A stretch of DNA of 20,897 nt from Deltaproteobacteria bacterium. GTDB taxonomy: Bacteria > Desulfobacterota > Binatia > UBA9968. How positions within the stretch are numbered: position 1 is the first letter of the stretch; each line of letters begins with the position of its first letter. Below the pieces are notes generated by a model. That model was not told where the DNA came from, did no database searches, and saw nothing but the letters and a program-made list of their open reading frames with translations. The stretch covers positions 1 to 20,897 of the forward strand of contig JAHFAP010000022.1 of assembly GCA_023250495.1 (NCBI GenBank), in the 5' to 3' direction. Of the stretch, positions 14,825-20,897 are shown in pieces. The translations under genes were made by a program, and so were the position numbers.

Positions 14825-14840
14825 CCGGCGCATGCGCCGG
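14825..14840. promoter_or_regulatory. 16-bp perfect palindrome upstream of the glycan locus
   Basis: CCGGCGCATGCGCCGG is an exact dyad, centred about 14 nt upstream of the candidate -35 of the aminotransferase gene and in the divergent gap with the SDR gene. Its position suits an operator or activator site, but it could also be a simple hairpin repeat. No regulator gene is nearby. Confidence 0.35.
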
Positions 14841-14865
14841 GAGTCGATCCGGCGTGGCCTCTCTC

Positions 14866-14934
14866 GGTTTCAGGGTTAAAGAGTTAAAGGGTTGAAGGGG
14901 TTTAAAAACCCTGGAACCCTTAAACCCTTCAACG
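14866..14934. repeat. Second GGGTTT / CCCTTAAACCCTT inverted repeat
   Basis: This repeat shares GGTTTCAGGGTT and CCCTTAAACCCTT with 5341-5420. GTTGAAGGGGTTTAA (14891-14905) pairs with TTAAACCCTTCAAC (14920-14933) with one bulged G. Like the first copy, it lies in a divergent intergenic gap, here between the DegT and SDR genes. Confidence 0.65.
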
Positions 14935-14945
14935 AGTGGATCAGG

Positions 14946-14974
14946 TTGCAGCGGGGTGGAAAACGCACTAGAAG
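14946..14974 (+). promoter_or_regulatory. Weak possible promoter of the SDR gene
   Basis: TTGCAG (14946-14951), a 17-nt spacer and TAGAAG (14969-14974) lie about 40 nt before the SDR start. Both boxes are imperfect (3 of 6 and 4 of 6). Confidence 0.28.
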
Positions 14975-15015
14975 TAGCTTCAACGGCGCTGCAGAATTTG
15001 AAAGGAGAGATTTCT

Positions 15016-15762
15016 ATGAGGCTGGAAAACAAAGTGGCCATTGTGACCGGAGCGGGGCGCAACATCGGCGAGGAGATCGCCAAGCGGTTCGCGCAGGAGG
15101 GAGGGCGCGTTGCGGTCGTCGACCTGGATAAAGGCAGGGGCGAGAAGGTGGCAGGGGAGATCAACGCGCTCAACAGAGATCGCGCGCTGCCGGTCGTGTG
15201 CGATGTCTCGTCGGCCGCCGATGTCGAAAGAATGGTAGCGAGAGTCGTTCAAGCGTGGGGTGGGATCGACATCCTGGTCAACAATGCCGCCTGGACCGAT
15301 CGCAAAAACATTTTCGATCTCACCGAGGAGGAATGGGACAAGGTCATGGGAGTCACGCTCAAGAGCGTGTTTCTCTGCGTCAAGTCGGTCGCGCGAGTCA
15401 TGGTGGAGCACAAGCGCAAGGGCCGCATCATCAACATCGCCTCGACGTCGGGCTACGTGGGGCGGCGCGACGCCACCGCCTACACGGCGGCCAAGGGAGG
15501 AGTGCTCAATCTCACCCGCTCCCTGGCGGCGCAGCTCGCGCCCCATGGGATCCGGGTCAATTCGGTCACGCCGAACCGCATCGGCTCGCCGGTGGGGGAG
15601 GACGTCGTGCCGGAGAATCGCTTCGTCAAGAATCTCGTCGGGAGAAGGGGAGTCCCCGCGGATATCGCCGCGGCCGTGCTCTTTCTCTGCCTGGAGGAAT
15701 CCGACTTCATCACTGCGGCCGATCTCCTGGTGGACGGCGGGGCGCTGGCGACGATGGATTAG
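15016..15762 (+). CDS. Short-chain dehydrogenase/reductase (SDR), NAD-type
   Basis: This 248-residue classical SDR is probably a cytosolic NAD-dependent oxidoreductase. It has TGAGRNIG (11-18) for the dinucleotide, D36 after strand 2 (which favours NAD over NADP), CDV at 62-64, NNAA (89-92), S143, and Y156-TAA-K160. The usual catalytic Asn of the tetrad is replaced: the site reads MGVTLKSVF, with Thr at 114. The C-terminal DLLVDGGA is typical of the FabG/3-oxoacyl reductase-like group, but the substrate is unknown. AAAGGAGAG with an 8-nt gap fixes the ATG at 15016; an upstream in-frame GTG at 14956 has no RBS. It is the first gene of the rightward catabolic-looking group. Confidence 0.9.
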   Translation: MRLENKVAIVTGAGRNIGEEIAKRFAQEGGRVAVVDLDKGRGEKVAGEINALNRDRALPVVCDVSSAADVERMVARVVQAWGGIDILVNNAAWTDRKNIFDLTEEEWDKVMGVTLKSVFLCVKSVARVMVEHKRKGRIINIASTSGYVGRRDATAYTAAKGGVLNLTRSLAAQLAPHGIRVNSVTPNRIGSPVGEDVVPENRFVKNLVGRRGVPADIAAAVLFLCLEESDFITAADLLVDGGALATMD

Positions 15763-15842
15763 GCGCAAAAAACACCACAGCAACTTTTTCCTCCGACTGC
15801 TTGGAAGAAATCCCCGGATCCATCGAACGGCGGTCAGGCCTA

Positions 15843-15872
15843 TTGACTTGTCGTGATGCCGACTTGTATGGT
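15843..15872 (+). promoter_or_regulatory. Possible promoter before the hydroxyacid dehydrogenase operon
   Basis: TTGACT (15843-15848), an 18-nt spacer and TATGGT (15867-15872) lie in the 163-bp gap after the SDR gene. The predicted start is near 15879, with a leader of about 47 nt ending in AAAGGAG. This suggests that the next three genes can be transcribed apart from the SDR gene. Confidence 0.4.
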
Positions 15873-15925
15873 TCGGAGGTGAAATCGAAGAAGCGGGAAT
15901 TTTCTATCTAGAAAGGAGCATTGCG

Positions 15926-16990
15926 ATGGCAAAGGCGAAGGTTTTCGTTTTCGCTCCGTCGGACCCGAGCGGAGAGAGCCACAGGACGCTTGAAGGACAG
16001 GGCTGCGAGCTGATCATGGGAAAGGCGAACTGGGACACGCCTCAAGGAGAAACCGAATTGGCGATGGCCAAAATGGCAGACGGCTGCGACGCCCTGGTAG
16101 GAACCTCGATCCGCAGCACGCCGATCACGCAAAAGATCATGCAGGGCTCCAAAAATCTCCGCATCGTCGCCAAGTACACGATCGGCGTGGACGACGTGGA
16201 CGTGGAGGCGGCGACGGAGTTGGGAATCCTGGTGACCCACGCCCCGACCGAGTCGAACTGGGGCGGCGTTGCGGAAGGCACGATCACCGCCATGCTCACT
16301 TTGCTCAAGAAGGTCAGGGAGCGGGACCGGTATCTCAAGTCGACCGACGGATGGAGGGACATGGAGCTTCAGGGGACCTACTTTGGATCGCGTGCGGACG
16401 GCTACCCGGGCATTACGCTCGGGATCATCGGTTTGGGCCGGATCGGCAGCCGGATCGCCAAGCTCATGCGGCCCTGGGGAATGAGGATGCTGTGCTGCGA
16501 CCCTTATGTTCCGGACGCCAAGTTCGCGGAGTACGGGGTGCAGCGGGTGGACCTTGCCACGCTGCTGCGCGAATCCGACGTGGTCACGCTGCACGTCGTG
16601 CTGACCAAGGAGACGCGCCACATGATCAGCGCCGCTCAGTTCGCGCTGATGAAGCCGACGGCGATTCTCGTCAACACGTCGCGCGGCTTCTGCGTCGACG
16701 AAAAGGCGTTGATCGAGGCGCTTCAGAAAAACCGGATCGCGGGCGCGGCTTGCGACGTGTTCGAGCACGAGCCTCTGGCCGCGGACAGCCCGCTCAGGAA
16801 GATGGGCGATAAGGTGCTGATCTCGCCCCATATGGTTTCCTCCAACATCGGCAGCGGGCTCAAGCCCGGAGTCGCCTGGGCAACGCGCTCGGTGATCTCC
16901 GCCTTGCGCGGCGAGGTTCCGGACAACGTCTATAATAAGGAGGTCATTCCCCAATGGCAGAGCCGGTTCGGCGGGAAAAGCATGCTGTAA
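15926..16990 (+). CDS. D-isomer-specific 2-hydroxyacid dehydrogenase (SerA/phosphoglycerate-dehydrogenase-like)
   Basis: This 354-residue protein interconverts a D-2-hydroxy acid and a 2-oxo acid with NAD. The Rossmann motif is GLGRIG (169-174), D192 follows strand 2, and the catalytic triad is R253 (NTSRG), E282 (HEP) and H302 (SPH). There is no C-terminal ACT domain, so it is unlikely to be a serine-regulated SerA. A cosubstrate-specific name cannot be given. AAGGAGC with 7-8 nt spacing supports the ATG. The last 37 bases overlap the next gene, whose RBS (AAGGAGGT, 16937-16944) lies inside this coding region, so the two are translationally linked. Confidence 0.9.
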   Translation: MAKAKVFVFAPSDPSGESHRTLEGQGCELIMGKANWDTPQGETELAMAKMADGCDALVGTSIRSTPITQKIMQGSKNLRIVAKYTIGVDDVDVEAATELGILVTHAPTESNWGGVAEGTITAMLTLLKKVRERDRYLKSTDGWRDMELQGTYFGSRADGYPGITLGIIGLGRIGSRIAKLMRPWGMRMLCCDPYVPDAKFAEYGVQRVDLATLLRESDVVTLHVVLTKETRHMISAAQFALMKPTAILVNTSRGFCVDEKALIEALQKNRIAGAACDVFEHEPLAADSPLRKMGDKVLISPHMVSSNIGSGLKPGVAWATRSVISALRGEVPDNVYNKEVIPQWQSRFGGKSML

Positions 16991-18363
16991 GAGAGAGAGA
17001 CTGGGAGCCGCCGGAGTTCGTCTCGCGGGAACAGATCATCAAGGACTCCGAAGAGGTCCAGGCTCGGCCTGATATAACCGTCAAGCAGACCGAGGATATC
17101 TTTCGCATCCGCGCCGCGGGCATGGATTGGGATCTCGGCGCCGTGGTCTATGAGCCTCAGGATCCCGGCCGGATTCCCGTCGGACCGGATGGAAAAAAGG
17201 CCGGCCTCTTTCTCCTCCACGGCGGCTCCGGAGACTTCAAGCACATCGAACGTATCTCGCTCCTGCTCGCCCGCAAGTTCGGCTACAAAGTTTTGGCCGG
17301 GACTTTTCCGGGCAGATTTTATCTCGCGGATCCGAGCCGGGACTGGCCCGGCGATACCATCCATCCCGACGGCACGGCGCGAACGCCGATCTGGAAACAA
17401 GGGGAGGCGATCGCCCCGGACGAGTACGATGTGGTCCAGGACACATCGATGAGGGACCGGTACGGCACGCGCACGCTCGCTCGGGCGAAGCCTGGAACCA
17501 ATTTCTACTATCGCATGGCCGCCTGGCCGGTCGCCTTCGAAGAAGGGATGATAGAAGCCAACCGGCGCCATTTTCCCGAGAGAGAATTTTCGATCTACGG
17601 TCAGGGCCACTCGACCGGCGGCCCGTTTATCTGCATGCTGTCGCAGCGCATCCCCAACTTTGCGGGAGTGCTGGCGACGGAACACTCTCCGTTCGGCTAT
17701 CTCTGTCTGGCGCGGGCGGAATGGGGTGGAGATATGGGCAAGGTCTCCGGCTACGAGCCGGCGAAGAAGAAAAAGAGCAAGACCGTGACAGACCCGTTCA
17801 ACGATCTTTACGTCCGCACCTGGCGCGACCGCGCGCGGTACGCGGGGCCGGAGGCGCTCGGCCAGGAGGGGCCCGGAGCGCTGATGCGGCTTCCGGCGCT
17901 CATGGAGGATGTTCTCGACTATTGGGAAAGATCGAAGAAGCGTCCCAACTTCAAGGCGGAATACGTCGTCACCCATAACATCGTCGCCTCGTTGACCGAG
18001 GCTGCCAGAGTGACCGCGCAGCGCTTGAAGATGAACGGCGATGAGACCGACGCGCTGGTCCGACGCTACGTCGGCTACAGCCGCGAGCTGTCCGGCCCCG
18101 GGGTCAAGCCGGTCCCGCCGACTTTGTTTTGCATCTCCAAGGACAGCCGCGATCACAGCCCGGAGGTTTACCGGGAGGTCATTATCCCGGGCTTTCAAGC
18201 GATGAAGCCGCCGCCCAAGACCAGGCTCACCTGCTTCGGCGCTGGAGTCCATGTCTTCTGGCTCGCGGAAAAAGATCTTCCTCTGGGCATCGCTCCTTCG
18301 GCCGTGCGCCTGTGGGACGAGGCTATTCAGAACGGCTTTTTCGCCGCCGGAGAAGGGGGCTGA
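16954..18363 (+). CDS. Alpha/beta-hydrolase-fold protein of unknown substrate
   Basis: This 469-residue protein, longer than typical alpha/beta hydrolases (250-330), has no signal peptide. LFLLHGGSG (85-93) provides the HGG oxyanion-type loop, and GQGHSTGG (216-223) is the nucleophile elbow with S220. Candidate partners are D397 or D400 and H433 in GAGVHVFW. A large insert (about 255-385) with a KKKKSK patch would form a lid or cap. It overlaps the dehydrogenase upstream and is followed after one base by a binding-protein gene. I infer hydrolysis of an ester or amide taken up or handled by this operon; the substrate is unknown. The AAGGAGGT 9 nt upstream is near-ideal. A long minus-strand ORF over it is a shadow. 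Confidence 0.8.
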   Translation: MAEPVRREKHAVRERDWEPPEFVSREQIIKDSEEVQARPDITVKQTEDIFRIRAAGMDWDLGAVVYEPQDPGRIPVGPDGKKAGLFLLHGGSGDFKHIERISLLLARKFGYKVLAGTFPGRFYLADPSRDWPGDTIHPDGTARTPIWKQGEAIAPDEYDVVQDTSMRDRYGTRTLARAKPGTNFYYRMAAWPVAFEEGMIEANRRHFPEREFSIYGQGHSTGGPFICMLSQRIPNFAGVLATEHSPFGYLCLARAEWGGDMGKVSGYEPAKKKKSKTVTDPFNDLYVRTWRDRARYAGPEALGQEGPGALMRLPALMEDVLDYWERSKKRPNFKAEYVVTHNIVASLTEAARVTAQRLKMNGDETDALVRRYVGYSRELSGPGVKPVPPTLFCISKDSRDHSPEVYREVIIPGFQAMKPPPKTRLTCFGAGVHVFWLAEKDLPLGIAPSAVRLWDEAIQNGFFAAGEGG

Positions 18364-18364
18364 A

Positions 18365-19378
18365 ATGAAGCTGCTTTCGTCTCTCATTATGAAAAGAAAA
18401 AATCTCTGGAGCATTGCAACGCTCGTCCTCGTGCTTCTAGCGATGATGAGTTCCGCAGAGGTAGCCGCGCTCACCATAAAGGTGGGATATCCTCAGCTGA
18501 GCGGGGGTTCGATGCCGCTCTGGGTCATTACCGAGACCAAACTCGACCAACGGTACGGTGTTGATCTCAAGCCGATTTACATCGCAGGCGGGGCCAGACT
18601 CACCCAGTCGCTCATTGCAGGCGATGTTGACATAGCGCTGACAGGCGGGGCAGTCGTCGGCGCAATCCTCAGCGGAGCCGACCTTACCTATGTAGCCATC
18701 GGGCTCTCAACGTATGCATTCTCTGTCTATGCCGGGCCAGACATAAAGGAGGTCCATGACCTGCGTGGCAAGGTTCTTGGGGTGATAACTAAAGGCGCCT
18801 CCTCCGATCACGCGGCCATCGCGTTCCTTAGACGGTATGGAATGCGGGAAGGGCAAGACGTGAAGATGCTCTATTTCGCGCGTCAAGGAGACCTCTTAGC
18901 CGCTTTGGATCGGCGGATCGTCTCGGCCGGGGTGCTCTCCTCACCCACGGATGTTATGGCTCAGCGCCTTGGCTTCAAGGAGCTGGTCAACATCGCGGCG
19001 TTCAAACTTCCCTACCCTCACAATGCTGTGGCGACCCGGAAGTCCTTGGTCCGGCAGAATCCGGATCTGATTAGAGGTTTCCTAAAGGCCTATCTCGCGG
19101 CCGTGAAGATTATCCACGAGGAGCCCGAGGTAGCCAAGAGAGCGCTCGCCCGTTTTCTCGGAACTAAAGATCCTGAGATGATCGAAGACTCGTACCGAAG
19201 CCTTGCCCCTTTGTTCCTAAAGATTCCTTATATGCCCGAGGAGGCTATCCGCTCGGTCCTCTCTGTCTCGGACCATCCCAAGGCGGCTCAGGCCGATCCC
19301 AAGGATTTCTTCGACAACCGTTTTCTCAAGGAGCTGGAGAGCGCAGGGTTCGTCAAAGAGCTGTACAGCGGGCGGTAG
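18365..19378 (+). CDS. NMT1/THI5-like (SsuA/TauA-type) ABC-transporter substrate-binding protein
   Basis: This 337-residue secreted binding protein begins MKLLSSLIMKRKNLW and has a hydrophobic core to about residue 28. Cleavage is likely near AEVAA-LT (about 35). The mature part starts TIKVGYPQLSGGSMPLWV and contains the family-typical LTQSLIAGDVDIALTGG and GFLKAYLAAVKIIHEEPE. It should bind a small organic ligand for ABC import, but no permease or ATPase gene lies in the window. Met9 (18389) is an alternative start. The ATG lies one base after the hydrolase stop, within an operon with it. Unlike its neighbours it uses several ATA codons (for example in LTIKV, DVDIAL, PDIKE and GVITK), a hint of a different history. 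Confidence 0.85.
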   Translation: MKLLSSLIMKRKNLWSIATLVLVLLAMMSSAEVAALTIKVGYPQLSGGSMPLWVITETKLDQRYGVDLKPIYIAGGARLTQSLIAGDVDIALTGGAVVGAILSGADLTYVAIGLSTYAFSVYAGPDIKEVHDLRGKVLGVITKGASSDHAAIAFLRRYGMREGQDVKMLYFARQGDLLAALDRRIVSAGVLSSPTDVMAQRLGFKELVNIAAFKLPYPHNAVATRKSLVRQNPDLIRGFLKAYLAAVKIIHEEPEVAKRALARFLGTKDPEMIEDSYRSLAPLFLKIPYMPEEAIRSVLSVSDHPKAAQADPKDFFDNRFLKELESAGFVKELYSGR

Positions 19379-19388
19379 ATCGCTTCTT

Positions 19389-19423
19389 CCACGAGCACGA
19401 GCCACGACCACGAATCACGACAC
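19389..19423. repeat. CACGAGCACGAGCCACG-type repeat, single arm
   Basis: CCACGAGCACGAGCCACGAC and the bases that follow belong to the same low-complexity family as 678-756. Here there is one orientation only, so it does not form a clear terminator. It lies between the binding-protein and amidohydrolase genes. Confidence 0.5.
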
Positions 19424-19427
19424 AGTC

Positions 19428-19456
19428 TTGTAAAAAAGTCCCGGGTTTCCTATTCT
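19428..19456 (+). promoter_or_regulatory. Possible promoter of the amidohydrolase gene
   Basis: TTGTAA (19428-19433), a 17-nt spacer and TATTCT (19451-19456) match sigma70 at 4 of 6 each. The leader would be about 15 nt. It supports separate transcription of the amidohydrolase gene. Confidence 0.35.
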
Positions 19457-19477
19457 GCAGTCAGCGGGAATCGGACC

Positions 19478-20599
19478 ATGGCAAAAAACGGCTTTAAGGT
19501 CATGGATTCGGACATGCATGTCATAGAACCGCCGGATCTCTGGCAGCGGTACATCGATCCTGAATTTAAAGCGCGAGCGCCCATCGGACTGACCCGTCAT
19601 GTTCGAGACCTCGGCGTCCGGGTTGAGGGAAAGGTGATGCCGAAGCCGGCGCCCGTATCCAGTCTCACACTGGCCAAAGTCCGCAAGGAAATTATTGAGG
19701 CGAAATACAGTGATGCTGCCGAGCGCGACTTCGATGGGGTCGCACAGGTGCGGGCCATGGACAAGGAAGGGCTCGATGTCGCCGTGCTCTACCCCAGCAG
19801 GGGGTTGGTTGTCCTGGCGCTCGACCACATGGATCCGGAGCTGGCAGCAGCCATCGCGCGCGCCTACAACAACTGGCTGCATGAATTCTGTCAGACAGCT
19901 CCGCAGCGCATGTACGGCGCCGCGCTAGTCGCTCCCCACGATGTCGTGAGCGCGGTCAAGGAGGCTCGACGCGCGGTAACGGAGTTGGGTTTCAAGGGGG
20001 TGCTTATGCGGCCCAATCATGTCAACGGCCGCCAGTGGAGCGATCCCTATTATGATCCGCTGTGGGAGGAGTGCCAGCGCTTGCGCATCCCTATCGGCTT
20101 CCACGAGGCGGGCAGGGTATACCTTCCTCAGCCTGCGTTGGAACAATTCATACCTACCTTTACGATGTTCAACACGCTCTCCTTTCCCATGGCGAACATG
20201 ATGGCGTGCGCCGACCTGATCTACGGCGGGGTCATGGAGCGGTTTCCAAAGCTGAAGGTGGCTTTCCTCGAAGGGAACTGTTCTTGGCTGCCATGGCTGC
20301 TCTGGCGCATGGGAGAATACATGGAGATCACCGGCAAGGCGGATCATCCGGAACTCAAGCTCGAGCCTATCGAATATTTCCAGCGCCAGTGCTTCGGTTC
20401 CATCGAATGCGATGAAATCACAGCCAAGAATCTTCCTGAGTTCGGGCTGGAGGACAACATCGTCTTCTCCACCGATTACCCACACCTGGACGTCAAGTAT
20501 CCGAAATCGGTGGAGACTTTTTTAAGGCTTCCCTTCAAGGAAGAGACGAAGCGAAAATATCTTTGGGATAACTGCGCCCGGCTCTACGGCTTCAACTGA
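19478..20599 (+). CDS. Amidohydrolase-2 family metal-dependent hydrolase/decarboxylase
   Basis: This 373-residue TIM-barrel protein belongs to the amidohydrolase-2 (ACMSD-like, PF04909) group, which includes decarboxylases and hydrolases of aromatic and related acids. It begins VMDSDMHVIEP, with D12-x-H14 as the first metal motif. Further candidate ligands are H209 (GFHEA), D333 and H336 (STDYPH). DLIYGGVMERFPKLKVAFLEG and LWDNCARLYGF are typical of the family's second half. The DMH form, instead of DxHxH, is common in uncharacterised soil-bacterial members. A specific substrate cannot be read. It ends 9 bp before the stop of a convergent binding-protein gene. The start ATG has only a weak RBS (GGGAA). 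Confidence 0.88.
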   Translation: MAKNGFKVMDSDMHVIEPPDLWQRYIDPEFKARAPIGLTRHVRDLGVRVEGKVMPKPAPVSSLTLAKVRKEIIEAKYSDAAERDFDGVAQVRAMDKEGLDVAVLYPSRGLVVLALDHMDPELAAAIARAYNNWLHEFCQTAPQRMYGAALVAPHDVVSAVKEARRAVTELGFKGVLMRPNHVNGRQWSDPYYDPLWEECQRLRIPIGFHEAGRVYLPQPALEQFIPTFTMFNTLSFPMANMMACADLIYGGVMERFPKLKVAFLEGNCSWLPWLLWRMGEYMEITGKADHPELKLEPIEYFQRQCFGSIECDEITAKNLPEFGLEDNIVFSTDYPHLDVKYPKSVETFLRLPFKEETKRKYLWDNCARLYGFN

Positions 20600-20608
20600 G
20601 TCTGGGAT

Positions 20609-20897
20609 CTATCTTCCCCAGAGCTTTTTAAAGAATCCCTCTCGCTCCAGTTCCGCCACAAACCGCATATCCATAAGATCCTCGAGCCTCAATTGTCTGG
20701 CTTTGGGTTCCTTCTCGCCCACGCCGGCAAGGAGTGTTGCGACCCCCTCTCTGCTGACGTAGGGAACCGCATCAAGATATTCGCGAAACTGGTTATAGCT
20801 GTCTTCCAGGATCTCCGGCTCTTTTACGCGGGTATATTTTTGGATCGTCTTTATTCCAACCTGTTTGTTGGTTTTGAAAAGATAAAGTGCCTCGGCA
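20609..20897 (-). CDS. NMT1-like substrate-binding protein, C-terminal part (cut by window edge)
   Basis: About 95 residues are visible, read leftward from the window edge to TAG at 20609-20611. They include TIQKYTRVKEPEILEDSY and LRLEDLMDMRFVAELEREGF, ending KKLWGR. The layout matches the C-terminus of the binding protein at 18365-19378 (KDPEMIEDSY and FFDNRFLKELESAGF). It is therefore a second, diverged member of the same family. The N-terminus, signal peptide and start lie outside the window. It converges on the amidohydrolase gene with only 9 bp between the stops. Confidence 0.75.
   Translation of the reverse strand, partial: AEALYLFKTNKQVGIKTIQKYTRVKEPEILEDSYNQFREYLDAVPYVSREGVATLLAGVGEKEPKARQLRLEDLMDMRFVAELEREGFFKKLWGR

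Noticed and set aside
14980..15783. 267-codon minus-strand open frame
   Set aside because: It is antisense to the SDR gene and has no domain or RBS.
15908..16954. 348-codon open frame on the minus strand
   Set aside because: It is antisense to the D-2-hydroxyacid dehydrogenase, which has the full catalytic triad and NAD motif.
15926..16990. serA (phosphoglycerate dehydrogenase)
   Set aside because: It lacks the ACT domain and lies in a catabolic-looking context; only the D-isomer dehydrogenase family can be supported.
16930..18477. 515-codon open frame on the minus strand
   Set aside because: It lies opposite the alpha/beta-hydrolase gene, has no recognisable domain and only reflects GC-rich codon bias; the plus-strand gene has an ideal RBS and motifs.

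Overview
The window appears to come from a GC-rich, Gram-negative-type bacterial chromosome, probably an uncultured soil or groundwater lineage. The dense, low-complexity hairpin repeats between genes, together with orphan NMT1-type substrate-binding proteins and amidohydrolases, resemble metagenomic Deltaproteobacteria/Binatota/NC10-like genomes. That placement is an impression only; the window holds no rRNA or other phylogenetic marker. I saw no tRNA, rRNA, CRISPR array, transposase or phage gene.

Left part (1-5257, mostly minus strand). A repeat cluster at the edge is followed by a small AT-hook/zinc-ribbon protein. A likely three-gene operon then reads leftward from 5257: a ferredoxin fused to a zinc ribbon and a coiled coil, a small CopD-like membrane protein, and a 1046-residue protein joining a duplicated membrane module, a spermidine-synthase-like domain and TPRs. 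A repeat-built terminator (672-733) closes this operon.

Middle (5441-8090). This holds a DUF72 protein (+), a textbook Ni-type glyoxalase I (gloA, -) with a good promoter, a second repeat cluster, and a YbhN/LPG-synthase-TM-type flippase-like membrane protein (+).

Glycan locus (8167-14722, minus strand). Reading leftward: a DegT-family sugar aminotransferase, an ArnC/DPM1-like GT2 polyprenyl-phosphate glycosyltransferase, a Gfo/Idh/MocA sugar-nucleotide dehydrogenase, and two abutting ArnT-like membrane glycosyltransferases. Together they outline a pathway that would make a 3-amino sugar nucleotide, load it on a polyprenyl phosphate and transfer it on the periplasmic side. In logic it resembles the Arn (aminoarabinose) route, but the sugar-forming half resembles Gnn/Wlb. 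This is the best candidate in the window for an undescribed system.

Right part (15016-20897, mostly plus strand). A catabolic-looking group holds an SDR dehydrogenase, a D-2-hydroxyacid dehydrogenase, an overlapping alpha/beta-hydrolase-like protein, a secreted NMT1-type substrate-binding protein and an amidohydrolase-2 protein. A second NMT1-type binding protein enters from the right edge on the minus strand and is cut by the window end. At least six families of low-complexity or inverted repeats occupy nearly every larger intergenic gap.
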